From a bacterium (GTDB lineage Bacteria; Bacillota; Clostridia; Lachnospirales; Lachnospiraceae): 39,930 nt of DNA. The notes below the pieces were generated by a model, which saw nothing but the letters and a program-made list of their open reading frames with translations, searched no databases and was not told the origin of the DNA. The stretch's first letter is position 1. Every line of letters begins with the position of its first letter. Shown piece by piece: positions 1-8,221 of the stretch. The translations under genes and the position numbers were made by a program. The stretch is from assembly GCA_030524485.1 (NCBI GenBank), contig JAUNGR010000007.1, positions 1 through 39,930 of the forward strand. Direction: 5' to 3'.

Positions 1-36
1 TACTACTTCTCTTCTTACTTCTTACGATTTCTCTTC

Positions 37-2280
37 TTATGAGAATTTCTTCATTATCTTTATCACGCTATTGCTTAATATCCACAGTGCAATGGCGTTG
101 GGGATGACCATCAATCCATTAAAGAAGTCCGACATCGACCACACGAGTTCTAGTTTTAGCACAGAGCCTATGACTACGCACAGCACAACGATTATGGAGT
201 AGATGCGGGCTGCCTTATCTCCAAATAGGTATTTGACATTCACCAAACCAAAGAAATGCCACCCAAGAATCGTTGACAGTGCGAAGAAGAAAAGGCACAC
301 AGCAACGAAAATCATTCCAAAGGAACCAAAGCTTGTGGTAAAGGCTGCCTGTGTCAAGGCTGTTCCTTCCTTGCCACTGCCCAAAACCCCTGTGGTCAAA
401 ATCGAAAATACCGTAAGATTTAAGATGATGAAAGTATCCACAAACACGCTTATCATAGCTGCCAATCCCTGCTTATGTGGATTTTCGACCTTTGCTCTTG
501 CGTGAGCATGAGGGGTGGAACCCATACCTGCCTCGTTGGAAAACAATCCTCGTGCCACACCAAAGCGAATGGCCTCACGCACACCGATTCCAGCTCCAGC
601 TCCCAGCACAGCCTCTGGGTGAAAGGCTCCAATAAAAATCATGCGGAGGGCAGCAGGAAGAGCTGTGATGTGCAAAACAATTAAAATAAGGCTTCCCACA
701 ATGTATACGCCTGCCATAAAAGGAACCAACTTCTCTACCACAGCAGCCAATCGTTCCACGCCTCCCAAGAAAATCACGGCACAGATAAGGGCAACCACCA
801 GTCCCACTGCAAGAGAAGGGATGGGAAGATTCCAAGCTTGAAATACTTCCATGAAAGCGGCACTGATGGAGTTGGACTGCACCATGTTTCCAGCAAAGCC
901 CAGTGCCAAAATCAAAAAGATGGCAAAGCAGGCAGCCAAAATCTGTCCAAATTTTCCTTTGCAGGCAACTCTGATGTAATAAACCGGTCCTCCTGTCACT
1001 TCTCCATTTTTTGTGGTGGTTCTATGCTCCTGAGCGAGAACCGCCTCAGCGTAGATAGTTGACATGCCAAAAAAGGCACTGAGCCACATCCAAAAGATAG
1101 CTCCAGGTCCACCACTGATTAGAGCTGTAGCAGCTCCGGCAAGATTTCCTGTTCCCACCTGTGCGGCTATGGCTGTGGCAACGGACTGAAAAGGAGTCAT
1201 CTCTCCTGCTGCCCGATTTGCCTTATCCTCTTTTGAAAACATAGTTCCAAAGACTTGATGCCACCCTTCCGAAAATTTCCTGATTTGGATGCAGTGGGTC
1301 CTTATTGTGTAATACATTCCAGTTCCGCAAAGCAAAAAAATCAGAATCACATTCCATAAAACATTGCTGGCGTTATCGACAAGCTGTGTCAGCATTTCCA
1401 TACCCGCTGTACTATCCAGATAGCGAGGTTCTTTGGGGGCACGAAAGTCCACCGGTGCAAGGTCATCTGTCTGGCAGGTCTCTGCAATAAAATAGTGAGC
1501 CACCTTCTTTGCTGTCTCCAGATATTCTGGCTTTTTTGTGTGGCGGTAGGCCAGTGCGTAACCGTAGATGGCCCAAGATTGTCCCCTCGACCAAGCAGAA
1601 CCGCTGGCATAGCCCTGTCCCGCTGGTGTCTCTAGTAGTTCTCCCGTGTAAGGGTCTAGCACAATAATGTGGTTGCAGGAGCCATCTCCTCTCACGGTAT
1701 ATTTCATCAGAGTGTCCGCATGGTCCATAGCAATGAAGCCAAATCTGGGGTCTTCTAGGACTTCCTGTGCCCAGAAAAGAAGTTGAATGTTCATCATGCT
1801 GTCAACAATGACCCATCCAGAGCGGTCTCGATTCCAAGAACGGAGAAATTTTCCTCTTGGATTATAGCGTCCAGCCAACAAATGTGCTGCGTGTAAGCCT
1901 CTTGCCTTTGCTCTTTCGTTTCCAGTCAAACGGTAGTCGGCCACCGCAGAGTGCAGCCACATAAAACCGACATCGTGGTGTAAACCCGTGTACTGCGTAA
2001 AGGCTTCATCCAAACGCTCCTCCACCGCTTCGGCTGTCTTTTTATACTTTTCTTCCCCAGTGGCGTTATACATCAGCCATAACATTCCTGGCCAAAAACC
2101 GTTTGTCCACCAAACAATGTCGCTTTCTCCCTTGTCTTCTTGATATACGCCATCTATGGCTATGTAAGGAATCCGACTGCCAATTCGGTCGCACTCAGCG
2201 GACATCTTGGAGCTTATCTTACCAAAGACCTCCTCTGCCCAACGAGCATCCTCCTCGTTTTGTAGGTATTTTCTGCTCAA
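37..2280 (-). CDS. GH88 unsaturated glucuronyl/galacturonyl hydrolase (3'-truncated) fused in frame to a sodium:alanine (AGCS) symporter
   Basis: Residues 1-293 look like GH88 hydrolases, which remove the unsaturated uronic acid left by polysaccharide lyases. Both expected catalytic aspartates are visible, D103 in HHDVGFMW and D160 in IVDSMMN, as is the WSRGQSW motif. The match stops at LDSTAG, before the last helices of the usual alpha/alpha barrel (about 80 residues short of the roughly 370 expected). From M294 (base 1401) the protein is a complete 454-residue AGCS symporter with many membrane segments and motifs such as AAQVGTGNLAG and SNEAGMGSTPHAHA. The join falls exactly on the methionine expected to start a symporter, and no ribosome binding site precedes it. 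The start is TTG at 2280, seven bases after AGAGGAGG, overlapping the EIIA stop by four bases. A soluble hydrolase joined to an integral membrane transporter is not a family architecture I know. A deletion or an assembly join is likelier than an evolved bifunctional protein. Confidence 0.85.
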   Translation of the reverse strand: MSRKYLQNEEDARWAEEVFGKISSKMSAECDRIGSRIPYIAIDGVYQEDKGESDIVWWTNGFWPGMLWLMYNATGEEKYKKTAEAVEERLDEAFTQYTGLHHDVGFMWLHSAVADYRLTGNERAKARGLHAAHLLAGRYNPRGKFLRSWNRDRSGWVIVDSMMNIQLLFWAQEVLEDPRFGFIAMDHADTLMKYTVRGDGSCNHIIVLDPYTGELLETPAGQGYASGSAWSRGQSWAIYGYALAYRHTKKPEYLETAKKVAHYFIAETCQTDDLAPVDFRAPKEPRYLDSTAGMEMLTQLVDNASNVLWNVILIFLLCGTGMYYTIRTHCIQIRKFSEGWHQVFGTMFSKEDKANRAAGEMTPFQSVATAIAAQVGTGNLAGAATALISGGPGAIFWMWLSAFFGMSTIYAEAVLAQEHRTTTKNGEVTGGPVYYIRVACKGKFGQILAACFAIFLILALGFAGNMVQSNSISAAFMEVFQAWNLPIPSLAVGLVVALICAVIFLGGVERLAAVVEKLVPFMAGVYIVGSLILIVLHITALPAALRMIFIGAFHPEAVLGAGAGIGVREAIRFGVARGLFSNEAGMGSTPHAHARAKVENPHKQGLAAMISVFVDTFIILNLTVFSILTTGVLGSGKEGTALTQAAFTTSFGSFGMIFVAVCLFFFALSTILGWHFFGLVNVKYLFGDKAARIYSIIVVLCVVIGSVLKLELVWSMSDFFNGLMVIPNAIALWILSNSVIKIMKKFS

Positions 2281-2702
2281 AAAAATGCCTCCTCTCCCTC
2301 GTTTGCATCCTTTTCTAAGACCACTCGTTTGTTCATATCCTTTGCCATTTGAATCACACGGTCAATCTCCTCATCGCTTAAAACCTGTGGGTTGAGCAGC
2401 AATTCGATTACCAGTCCCATGTTCATGCCAGCGATGAGTTTGACATTGGGATACGTTGTGAGGATGCTCATTCCATTGCAGACACTGCCTCCTAAAAGAT
2501 CTGCCACTATCAAATGTTGCGTTTCCGGGTGCTCCTTTACGGATTGTTCTATGGCATCCACCATGCTCTGATAATGCTCTCCTGGCATCATGCCCATGCA
2601 GCTTAGTTCCTTGTGCTCGCCTACTATCATCTGGATGGAATGAAGCATTCCTTCGGCCAATTTTCCATGAGAAACCAAGATGATTTTTTTGTCATGTTCC
2701 AT
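2277..2702 (-). CDS. PTS mannose/fructose/sorbose-family EIIA component
   Basis: This 141-residue protein matches the EIIA domain of the mannose-family phosphotransferase system (LevD/AgaF type). It would pass phosphate from HPr to EIIB during sugar uptake. The phosphorylated histidine is in ILVSHGKLAEG near the N-terminus, and DLLGGSVCN is the usual loop. The ATG at 2702 follows GAGGAGAAAGGAT. The stop overlaps the next start, so the two are translationally coupled. In other Firmicutes such an EIIA often sits with a GH88 hydrolase and the EIIB, EIIC and EIID genes for uptake of glycosaminoglycan or pectin disaccharides. None of those partners is present here. The protein is therefore an orphan in this window, consistent with a deletion downstream of it. 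Confidence 0.9.
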   Translation of the reverse strand: MEHDKKIILVSHGKLAEGMLHSIQMIVGEHKELSCMGMMPGEHYQSMVDAIEQSVKEHPETQHLIVADLLGGSVCNGMSILTTYPNVKLIAGMNMGLVIELLLNPQVLSDEEIDRVIQMAKDMNKRVVLEKDANEGEEAFF

Positions 2703-2736
2703 ATCCTTTCTCCTCTTTCCTTTGAAATCTGCCCTC

Positions 2737-2765
2737 AGTGTAGCGAAAAAAAGCCTCTAAAACAA
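2737..2765 (-). promoter_or_regulatory. Predicted sigma-A promoter for the EIIA / GH88-symporter unit
   Basis: On the minus strand, TTGTTT (2760-2765) and TACACT (2737-2742) are separated by 17 bases. The -35 box lies in the T-rich tail of the preceding terminator, so the unit begins directly after the upstream operon ends. The EIIA start codon is about 35 bases downstream of the -10 box. Confidence 0.55.
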
Positions 2766-2768
2766 GAA

Positions 2769-2799
2769 AACAGAGGAGATGCCTAAAATCTCCTCTGTT
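2769..2799 (-). terminator. Rho-independent terminator after the GH28 gene
   Basis: A perfect 12-bp stem (AACAGAGGAGAT, 2769-2780, with its complement at 2788-2799) closes a 7-base loop. On the minus strand it is followed by the T-rich run TTCTTGTTTT. It ends the GH43-to-GH28 operon and separates it from the EIIA unit. Confidence 0.85.
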
Positions 2800-2840
2800 A
2801 ATTCTTAAATTTTCTCCAACTGTCTCAAAAAATAGAGTTG

Positions 2841-4010
2841 CTAGGGATGCACCGTAAGCAGTATGGGGGTTTCGACCTCTACTTTCTCCCATTCCAAACA
2901 GATGCAAGCGTCCGTTTCCAAGAAGGGGATGTTTATCGCGGACGTGCTTTGCCGAATCCGAACATTTTGAAAGATAAGCCTCCCTCTTTCTCCGTTTCCG
3001 CAAAAAATGGAGCTTTCCTTCATGTCTTCGATTTGGCAATCTTCAAAGCGAAGGCTCCTAAGCGGATAGAGATCCTGATGCAGCCCTTCTTTCCTGTAAT
3101 GGTAGGAAAGAAGCCGCCTAGCATGGCGAATTTCGCAGTGGGACAGTACTATGTCATCCCCCTCTTCCTGCTTCTCATCCGAGCGGATGGAATAATACTT
3201 AAAGATGGCATGGGTGTCAAAGCTTCCCTCGGATAGGTGGGGATACTTTCCAGGTCCCTCAAAAAGGCAGCGTTCTAGCAAGATATGCTGTCCTCCAATA
3301 CGCAGGCTGTTGCAGGCCGTATTCAGATAACAATCGCTTACCTTTAAATGTTTGATGTCATATCCAGCAATGCAGTCATCTCCCGTCTCCAGATGACAGT
3401 GTTTAATATTGATGTTGCGGCAATGGTGCAGGTTAAAGCCATCGTGTCCTGCTAATATGGTCACCCCTTCTATCGCAACTTCCTTGCAGCTATCCAGCTG
3501 ATGGGACCAATTGGCACTGTTTTGAAACGTGTAGCCTTGCAGACGGAGATGGTGGCAGCGGCAAAAGATAATTCCCATGGGGCCTCGAAAGCCCTCCTCC
3601 CCCTTTGTATCTTGGCAGTCCTGCCCATCAAGCACAGCTCCCTCCTCTCCCACAATGCAAATGTCTTCTTCATCGAAGGCACAGATAAGACCATAGATGT
3701 AATAGGGGGGAAGATTCCACTCTTTCACGTAAAATGGATCCTTTAGGTATCCCAGTGTACTTGGCACATGAAAGTCTTCATAGTCTTTATAGTCGTTGCT
3801 TCCTAAGAGCTTGGCTTTCGAAAGAAGATGTAGGGTGATATGGGAATAGAGGCGAAGACTTCCTGTCAGGTAAGTTCCTTCGGGTATGAGAACCTCTCCT
3901 CCTCCAGCTTTGTGGCAGGCATCGATGGCTGCCTGCAAAGCCTTGGTTTGCAGATGGGTGGCATCGCTTTTGGCACCATAGTCCAAAACAGAAAAAATGT
4001 TTGTTTTCAT
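2841..4010 (-). CDS. GH28-like polygalacturonase / parallel beta-helix glycosidase
   Basis: This 389-residue protein has the pectinase beta-helix pattern. The N-terminus reads FSVLDYGAKSDATHLQTKALQAAIDAC, typical of GH28 and pectate-lyase-3 proteins, here quoted only as the opening motif DYGAKSDAT and the AIDAC that follows. Mid-protein motifs are SHQLDSC, AGHDGFNLH, LETGDDCIAGYD and NSLRIGG; the double aspartate of TGDDCI is the usual GH28 catalytic pair. There is no signal peptide, so it probably acts inside the cell on imported oligogalacturonides. The ATG at 4010 follows AAGGAG, whose bases overlap the end of the histidine kinase gene 12 bases upstream. It is the last gene of the operon. 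Exact substrate (galacturonan or rhamnogalacturonan) cannot be read from the sequence. Confidence 0.82.
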   Translation of the reverse strand: MKTNIFSVLDYGAKSDATHLQTKALQAAIDACHKAGGGEVLIPEGTYLTGSLRLYSHITLHLLSKAKLLGSNDYKDYEDFHVPSTLGYLKDPFYVKEWNLPPYYIYGLICAFDEEDICIVGEEGAVLDGQDCQDTKGEEGFRGPMGIIFCRCHHLRLQGYTFQNSANWSHQLDSCKEVAIEGVTILAGHDGFNLHHCRNINIKHCHLETGDDCIAGYDIKHLKVSDCYLNTACNSLRIGGQHILLERCLFEGPGKYPHLSEGSFDTHAIFKYYSIRSDEKQEEGDDIVLSHCEIRHARRLLSYHYRKEGLHQDLYPLRSLRFEDCQIEDMKESSIFCGNGERGRLIFQNVRIRQSTSAINIPFLETDACICLEWEKVEVETPILLTVHP

Positions 4011-4022
4011 CTTGTTTTCTCC

Positions 4023-5387
4023 TTAAAAAATAGAATCTTCTGCGTCTATAATTGGGAAAGAAAGGTTTACAATGGTTCCTATGCCCTCTGTGCTGATAAT
4101 CTCAATGCCATAGTCCTTCCCAAAGTTTTTTTGAATCCTATCATAGGCATTTTTTAGGCCGACATGATGCCAGCCATCCTTCTCATCGTTTTCTAAGGCC
4201 ATCATGCGGATGACATCCAGTGTGTTGTATAGATAATGGGGTTTTATCTGCGATTTTAGGGCATCCAATTCCGCCTCACGTTGGCGAATTTCTGCAACGT
4301 ACACCTTATGGATGTGCGTGTTTAGCTCCTCCGCCATATGATTGAGTCCCTCTGCCAGATGTCCCAATTCGTCCTTGCGATTCACAGGAATCCTCACTTG
4401 TAAATTTCCGGTTCGTATTTCCTTCATACCCTGTTCCAATTCTTCTACGGGTCGTTTGATTTTCTGAAGAAAGAAACGGTACAGAAAAATGAGAATCAAA
4501 AAGGCTGTGCTCACAAAAATAAGAATGCTTTGCCTTGTCTGACTCAGGTTTCCCAACATAGTTGCTTTTGGCACAGAAAGTGCTGCCACCCAATTGCAGT
4601 TTGGGATTTGCTCGTATACAAGATATTCTCCTTTTTTTGAAAGGCTTTCTCGTGCCAGCTGACTTCCGGTTTCGTGTGGATTGGTGCTATAAATGCAGGC
4701 TCCTGTCTCTGTTAGGAGACGAAACACCCCACTTTGGGTGACATCCACTTCCTGAAGAACGGAGGAGAGCTTGGTAAGACTGACATCCAAATAGACCTTT
4801 CCTAAGGTCTGATTTATGTTTTGCAAGCTGGAAACATCTTGGTAAGGTCTTGCAAATGTGAGGACTGTGTTGGTGGACTGCGGAAAGTAGTCGTCTAGAT
4901 GGGTGGGGTAAAGGGAGAGTTTTCGCACCACAGTGTGTTCGCTCTCCCGATACATTTTTTGCTTGTCTGTTTGCAGCACTTTCTGGGGGTTGGCCGTTGC
5001 GTAATAGACCTCGCCGCTTTCTTCCACAAAGAAGACGCTGGCAATGCGGCTGTCCCTTGCTAAGATTTCCTTTAGCAGACTCTGAATAAGCAGCTTTTTT
5101 CTTGCCTCTGTCGTTTTTGGGTCTTTTAGAAGCTGCCACAAAAAACGACCGTCTTCCAGGGGAATGTCGTAGATAAGCTTGGTGGCGGTGTTGCACTCTT
5201 CTACCATTTCTTCTACGTTGTGGGCGGCGTAAGAAACTACATGTGACATGTCATCCAACATCACCTCTTTCATGTTGCGGGAGAATTGCAGATAGAACAA
5301 AAGGCCAGCGATGCATAGAGGCAAAAGGCCTAGCCCTAGATAGGCATAGGTTAATGTATAAAAAATGCTATTTTTCCATTTGTGCAT
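4023..5387 (-). CDS. YesM/LytS-type sensor histidine kinase with most of the ATP-binding domain missing
   Basis: The 454-residue protein has a first membrane segment at about 11-33, an extracellular sensor region to about 285, a second membrane segment at 287-306, a HAMP domain at 308-360 and the phospho-acceptor box with H384 in IKPHYLYNTLD. In this family about 110 residues should then follow, carrying the N box and ATP lid. Here MALENDEKD (to residue 404) passes straight into GWHHVGLKN, normally found near the end of the catalytic domain, followed by an ordinary C-terminal tail. Frame and ends are intact, which points to an internal in-frame deletion near 4170-4185. Autophosphorylation is unlikely without the lost segment. 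The ATG at 5387 follows GGGAGG by six bases and overlaps the binding-protein gene by 20 bases. Its expected partner is the response regulator at 6632-8221. Confidence 0.9.
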   Translation of the reverse strand: MHKWKNSIFYTLTYAYLGLGLLPLCIAGLLFYLQFSRNMKEVMLDDMSHVVSYAAHNVEEMVEECNTATKLIYDIPLEDGRFLWQLLKDPKTTEARKKLLIQSLLKEILARDSRIASVFFVEESGEVYYATANPQKVLQTDKQKMYRESEHTVVRKLSLYPTHLDDYFPQSTNTVLTFARPYQDVSSLQNINQTLGKVYLDVSLTKLSSVLQEVDVTQSGVFRLLTETGACIYSTNPHETGSQLARESLSKKGEYLVYEQIPNCNWVAALSVPKATMLGNLSQTRQSILIFVSTAFLILIFLYRFFLQKIKRPVEELEQGMKEIRTGNLQVRIPVNRKDELGHLAEGLNHMAEELNTHIHKVYVAEIRQREAELDALKSQIKPHYLYNTLDVIRMMALENDEKDGWHHVGLKNAYDRIQKNFGKDYGIEIISTEGIGTIVNLSFPIIDAEDSIF

Positions 5388-6702
5388 AGCCTTCCTCCCA
5401 ATATTCTTTTACTTCTTTGGCGATTTCTTCCAAGGAGCGATTCTCCCAGAGTACCTCCTGAAGTTTTTGGTTGAAGAAATTTCGAAATCCCTCTGGCGTT
5501 GCCTCATCTCCCAAGAAGGCATCGCAGGGAAGGATATTTTCTTGGTTGGCAGCAGATAGAAGGCGGCGGGTTTCGGTTTCCTCTATCTGTACCTTGCGTC
5601 TTACGACAGAGTCCGCACTCATGTTGGATAAGACCTGCTCGTAGTGACCTTCGGAATAAAAGAATTTTAAAAAGCGGACAGCAGCCGCAAAGCGGGCCGG
5701 ATCGTTCTTGCTCTCGGCGGCAATGCCCCATTCCACAGAGTCATCAAGTTCCATATAGGTCTTTCCGTTTTTTCCAGAAAGATAAAAAAAGCCGAGTTCT
5801 ATCTTAGGATTAAGGTCTTGAATCTGTCCTATCATCCATGGACCACTGTATAGCATGGCAGAGGATTCCGAGGCCAGTTCCTCCGCAGTCTGGCTGTCAG
5901 AAAGCGTTTGGCAGCGGGAAGCGATGTAATGGTTTTGGCTGAGTTTTCGAAAATCGCTCAAGGCCTCGATCAGCTGGCTGTGTTCTAATTCCCTTGGATT
6001 TTCACCCAACAGATAATTTTGATAGAGATAATCGCCCCAAAAGCTCATATGCCACAAATCCGCTCCACCTACCGCGATGGGGTTGTATCCAGCTTGGAGC
6101 AAGCGATCGCACAGTACAAGGAACTCCTGCCAGCTTTTGGGTTCTGAGAGTCCTAGACTCTGAAATAGACTGCGGTTGTAAATTACCCCTCTTGTGGTGG
6201 TATAGCGGGGGATGGAATAGCAGGGAGAGTGCAGCATTCGTTCTTCCTGTATCAGGGAGCTTAGTTCCTCTGGCAATTCCGCTAGGTATCCTGCTTCGGC
6301 AAAGGCAAAGGCCTCCCTAAGTTCTACCACATCGTAGAATTCTTCCTGTGCAATCATGGCCTTGAGACGGTCAGCAAAGCCTTGGTTTTCAACTTCCTTG
6401 GGGGAGAAAATTTGTACCTCAATGTCTGGATTTTCTTGCATGAATTGTTCTACCGTCTGTTCTATGCTGTTAATCCAACGAACGTCTCCCTCGGAGTAGA
6501 CCACCCGCAGTTGGGTTTTGGGAGGCGAGAAAGTCAACTCTGTTTGTCGTAAGGCGGGAAGGAGACAAAACAAAAGCAGAAGGAGCAGGAGAAGGACCCC
6601 GCTTCCCAGCAAAAGCTGCTTTTTTAGAATTTTATGCTTTCTCTGTTTTTTCTTTTCGGTATTCACTGGGGCTTTTTCCGTATTTTTTGTTAAAATTTTC
6701 AT
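5368..6702 (-). CDS. Membrane-anchored family 1 extracellular sugar-binding protein
   Basis: The 444-residue product resembles ABC-type sugar-binding proteins (family 1): after the anchor come QFMQENPDIEVQIF, the RGVIYNRSLFQSLGL motif and NPIAVGG. The N-terminus is strongly basic, followed by one hydrophobic helix at about 29-50. Its only cysteine there, in LLLFC, does not fit a lipobox, so I expect a transmembrane anchor rather than a lipid. No ABC permease genes lie nearby. It is sandwiched between a response regulator and a histidine kinase, which suggests a sugar co-sensor role rather than transport. The ATG start at 6702 overlaps the regulator gene by 71 bases with only a weak ribosome binding site. 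A GTG at 6666 is an alternative. Confidence 0.8.
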   Translation of the reverse strand: MKILTKNTEKAPVNTEKKKQRKHKILKKQLLLGSGVLLLLLLLLFCLLPALRQTELTFSPPKTQLRVVYSEGDVRWINSIEQTVEQFMQENPDIEVQIFSPKEVENQGFADRLKAMIAQEEFYDVVELREAFAFAEAGYLAELPEELSSLIQEERMLHSPCYSIPRYTTTRGVIYNRSLFQSLGLSEPKSWQEFLVLCDRLLQAGYNPIAVGGADLWHMSFWGDYLYQNYLLGENPRELEHSQLIEALSDFRKLSQNHYIASRCQTLSDSQTAEELASESSAMLYSGPWMIGQIQDLNPKIELGFFYLSGKNGKTYMELDDSVEWGIAAESKNDPARFAAAVRFLKFFYSEGHYEQVLSNMSADSVVRRKVQIEETETRRLLSAANQENILPCDAFLGDEATPEGFRNFFNQKLQEVLWENRSLEEIAKEVKEYWEEGYAQMEK

Positions 6703-8221
6703 TGAATTGTCTCACATTCTTGTAGCCGATTTTTTCGGCAATCTCATAGGCTTTATAATCGGTGTGCAGCAATAACTTTTCTGCCTCCTCCATGCGAAGG
6801 TCGGTCAGGTAGTTTTTAAAGTTTTTTCCCATATTTTTCTTGAAATAGCTGCTAAAGTAAAAGGAGTTCATTCCAAAGGTCTGTGCCATCCATTCTAAGG
6901 TGAGATTTTCACCAAAATGCTGCTGTATGTACTGGCGAATGCGTACTATCTCTTTGTGCTCGCTGCTGCCGCCCAGATGAATCTGTTCGCACATGTTGTA
7001 GAAGAAACGGCGTATGGCCTCGCAGGTCTGTCTATAAGTTGGCAGCAGGCGGATCTGCTCCATGCAGGCCTCGCCTTCCTGAACCCAAGAAATATCCAAT
7101 AAATATTGTTCACAGAGGGTTTGAATCAAATCGGCCATCATGAGATTGCAACGATTGAGGGCTGCAAAGCGGTTTCCAAAATGCAGGTTTCGTATCACTG
7201 AAAAAATTTTCTTTAACTCGTTCTCAACCGAGGATGGATGGTGGAGGCAGGCATCTAAAAGGTTTTGGAAGCACTCCTGATAATCCTCAAAGGACTCTCT
7301 AAAATCCTTCTTCACGTCCTGATACCAGATAAGTTCTTCCTCCGTAAAGTAATAAAGTTCCATCGCAAAGCGAGAGGTTTTGTAGGCAAGAGGAAGATTG
7401 GAGATATCCTCTGTCTCCACCCCTATTCCCACCTTAATGCTCAGATTTTGGTGGTCCGAGGCAACGGCAACCAATCTTCGAATACGAGTCTCTATTTCCG
7501 CTTGGCTTTCCTCCTCCCCCAAGAGCAAAATGGCATAACAGGTGGAGGTGTCTTTTTTGACTACAAAGCCGCTTTGGCTTTCCTCTAACTTTTTTTGAAT
7601 CTTGTTAGCCGCTGAAAATTTTAAAAGTTCCTGCATCTTTGCATTCTTTTCGCTGCGTCCCAACAAGTAAAAGCGAAAGGCAACACCTAACATGCGTTTT
7701 CCCTCTATGGAGATGTTTAGGCTGGAAAATTGTTGGTATAAATCTTCTCTGGCATATTCCTTGCTTCCGTTTATTTTCTGGAAGATATAAGAGAGGCGGT
7801 CTTCGGTCTCTGTGGTTTCTAGGATACTGAGGCGGCTCTGTGAATCGATGAGATTTACGGCCTTTTGAATGGCACGAATCAATTCTTCCGGCTCCACAGG
7901 CTTAAGTAAATAATCCACAGCTCCATACCGTACCGCATCCTTTGCATAAGAAAATTCCTGATATCCACTGATAAAAATTACCTTGGCAGAAAGCTCTCGC
8001 CTTCCAATTTCCTGAAGCAGGCCAAGACCGTTTAATCCGGGCATTGCAATGTCCGATAGGACAAGTTCTGGTTGTGTCTTCTCAATCAGTTGCAAAGCCT
8101 GATTTCCGTCCTTGGCCTCTCCCACAATCTCAATGCCTAGCTTTTTCCAGTCAATCAATTTTTTTAAGCCCTTTAAGATGACGGCTTCGTCATCCGCAAG
8201 AACGGCTCGTATGCTTGCCAT
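6632..8221 (-). CDS. YesN-type response regulator with AraC-family DNA-binding domain
   Basis: The 529-residue protein has a receiver domain at 1-120 with acidic pocket D10-D11, phospho-acceptor D57 in LVLSDIAMPG and K107 in LLKPVEPEE. A long linker follows, then an AraC/XylS double helix-turn-helix at about 430-525 (FYFSSYFKKNMGKNF and AYEIAEKIGYKN). Such regulators usually activate adjacent carbohydrate genes when phosphorylated by a YesM-type kinase. The open frame extends upstream to 8434, but ATG at 8221 is chosen because it opens the receiver motif ASIRAVLADDE and follows GGGGAGAG by six bases. The start lies inside the 3' end of the GH43 gene (32-base overlap). Its expected kinase, at 4023-5387, appears defective. 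Confidence 0.93.
   Translation of the reverse strand: MASIRAVLADDEAVILKGLKKLIDWKKLGIEIVGEAKDGNQALQLIEKTQPELVLSDIAMPGLNGLGLLQEIGRRELSAKVIFISGYQEFSYAKDAVRYGAVDYLLKPVEPEELIRAIQKAVNLIDSQSRLSILETTETEDRLSYIFQKINGSKEYAREDLYQQFSSLNISIEGKRMLGVAFRFYLLGRSEKNAKMQELLKFSAANKIQKKLEESQSGFVVKKDTSTCYAILLLGEEESQAEIETRIRRLVAVASDHQNLSIKVGIGVETEDISNLPLAYKTSRFAMELYYFTEEELIWYQDVKKDFRESFEDYQECFQNLLDACLHHPSSVENELKKIFSVIRNLHFGNRFAALNRCNLMMADLIQTLCEQYLLDISWVQEGEACMEQIRLLPTYRQTCEAIRRFFYNMCEQIHLGGSSEHKEIVRIRQYIQQHFGENLTLEWMAQTFGMNSFYFSSYFKKNMGKNFKNYLTDLRMEEAEKLLLHTDYKAYEIAEKIGYKNVRQFNENFNKKYGKSPSEYRKEKTEKA

Noticed and set aside
2692-3039. 115-codon minus-strand frame overlapping the GH28 gene end
   Set aside because: It is out of frame with the clear GH28 protein, runs through the terminator and the EIIA promoter, and has no family resemblance.
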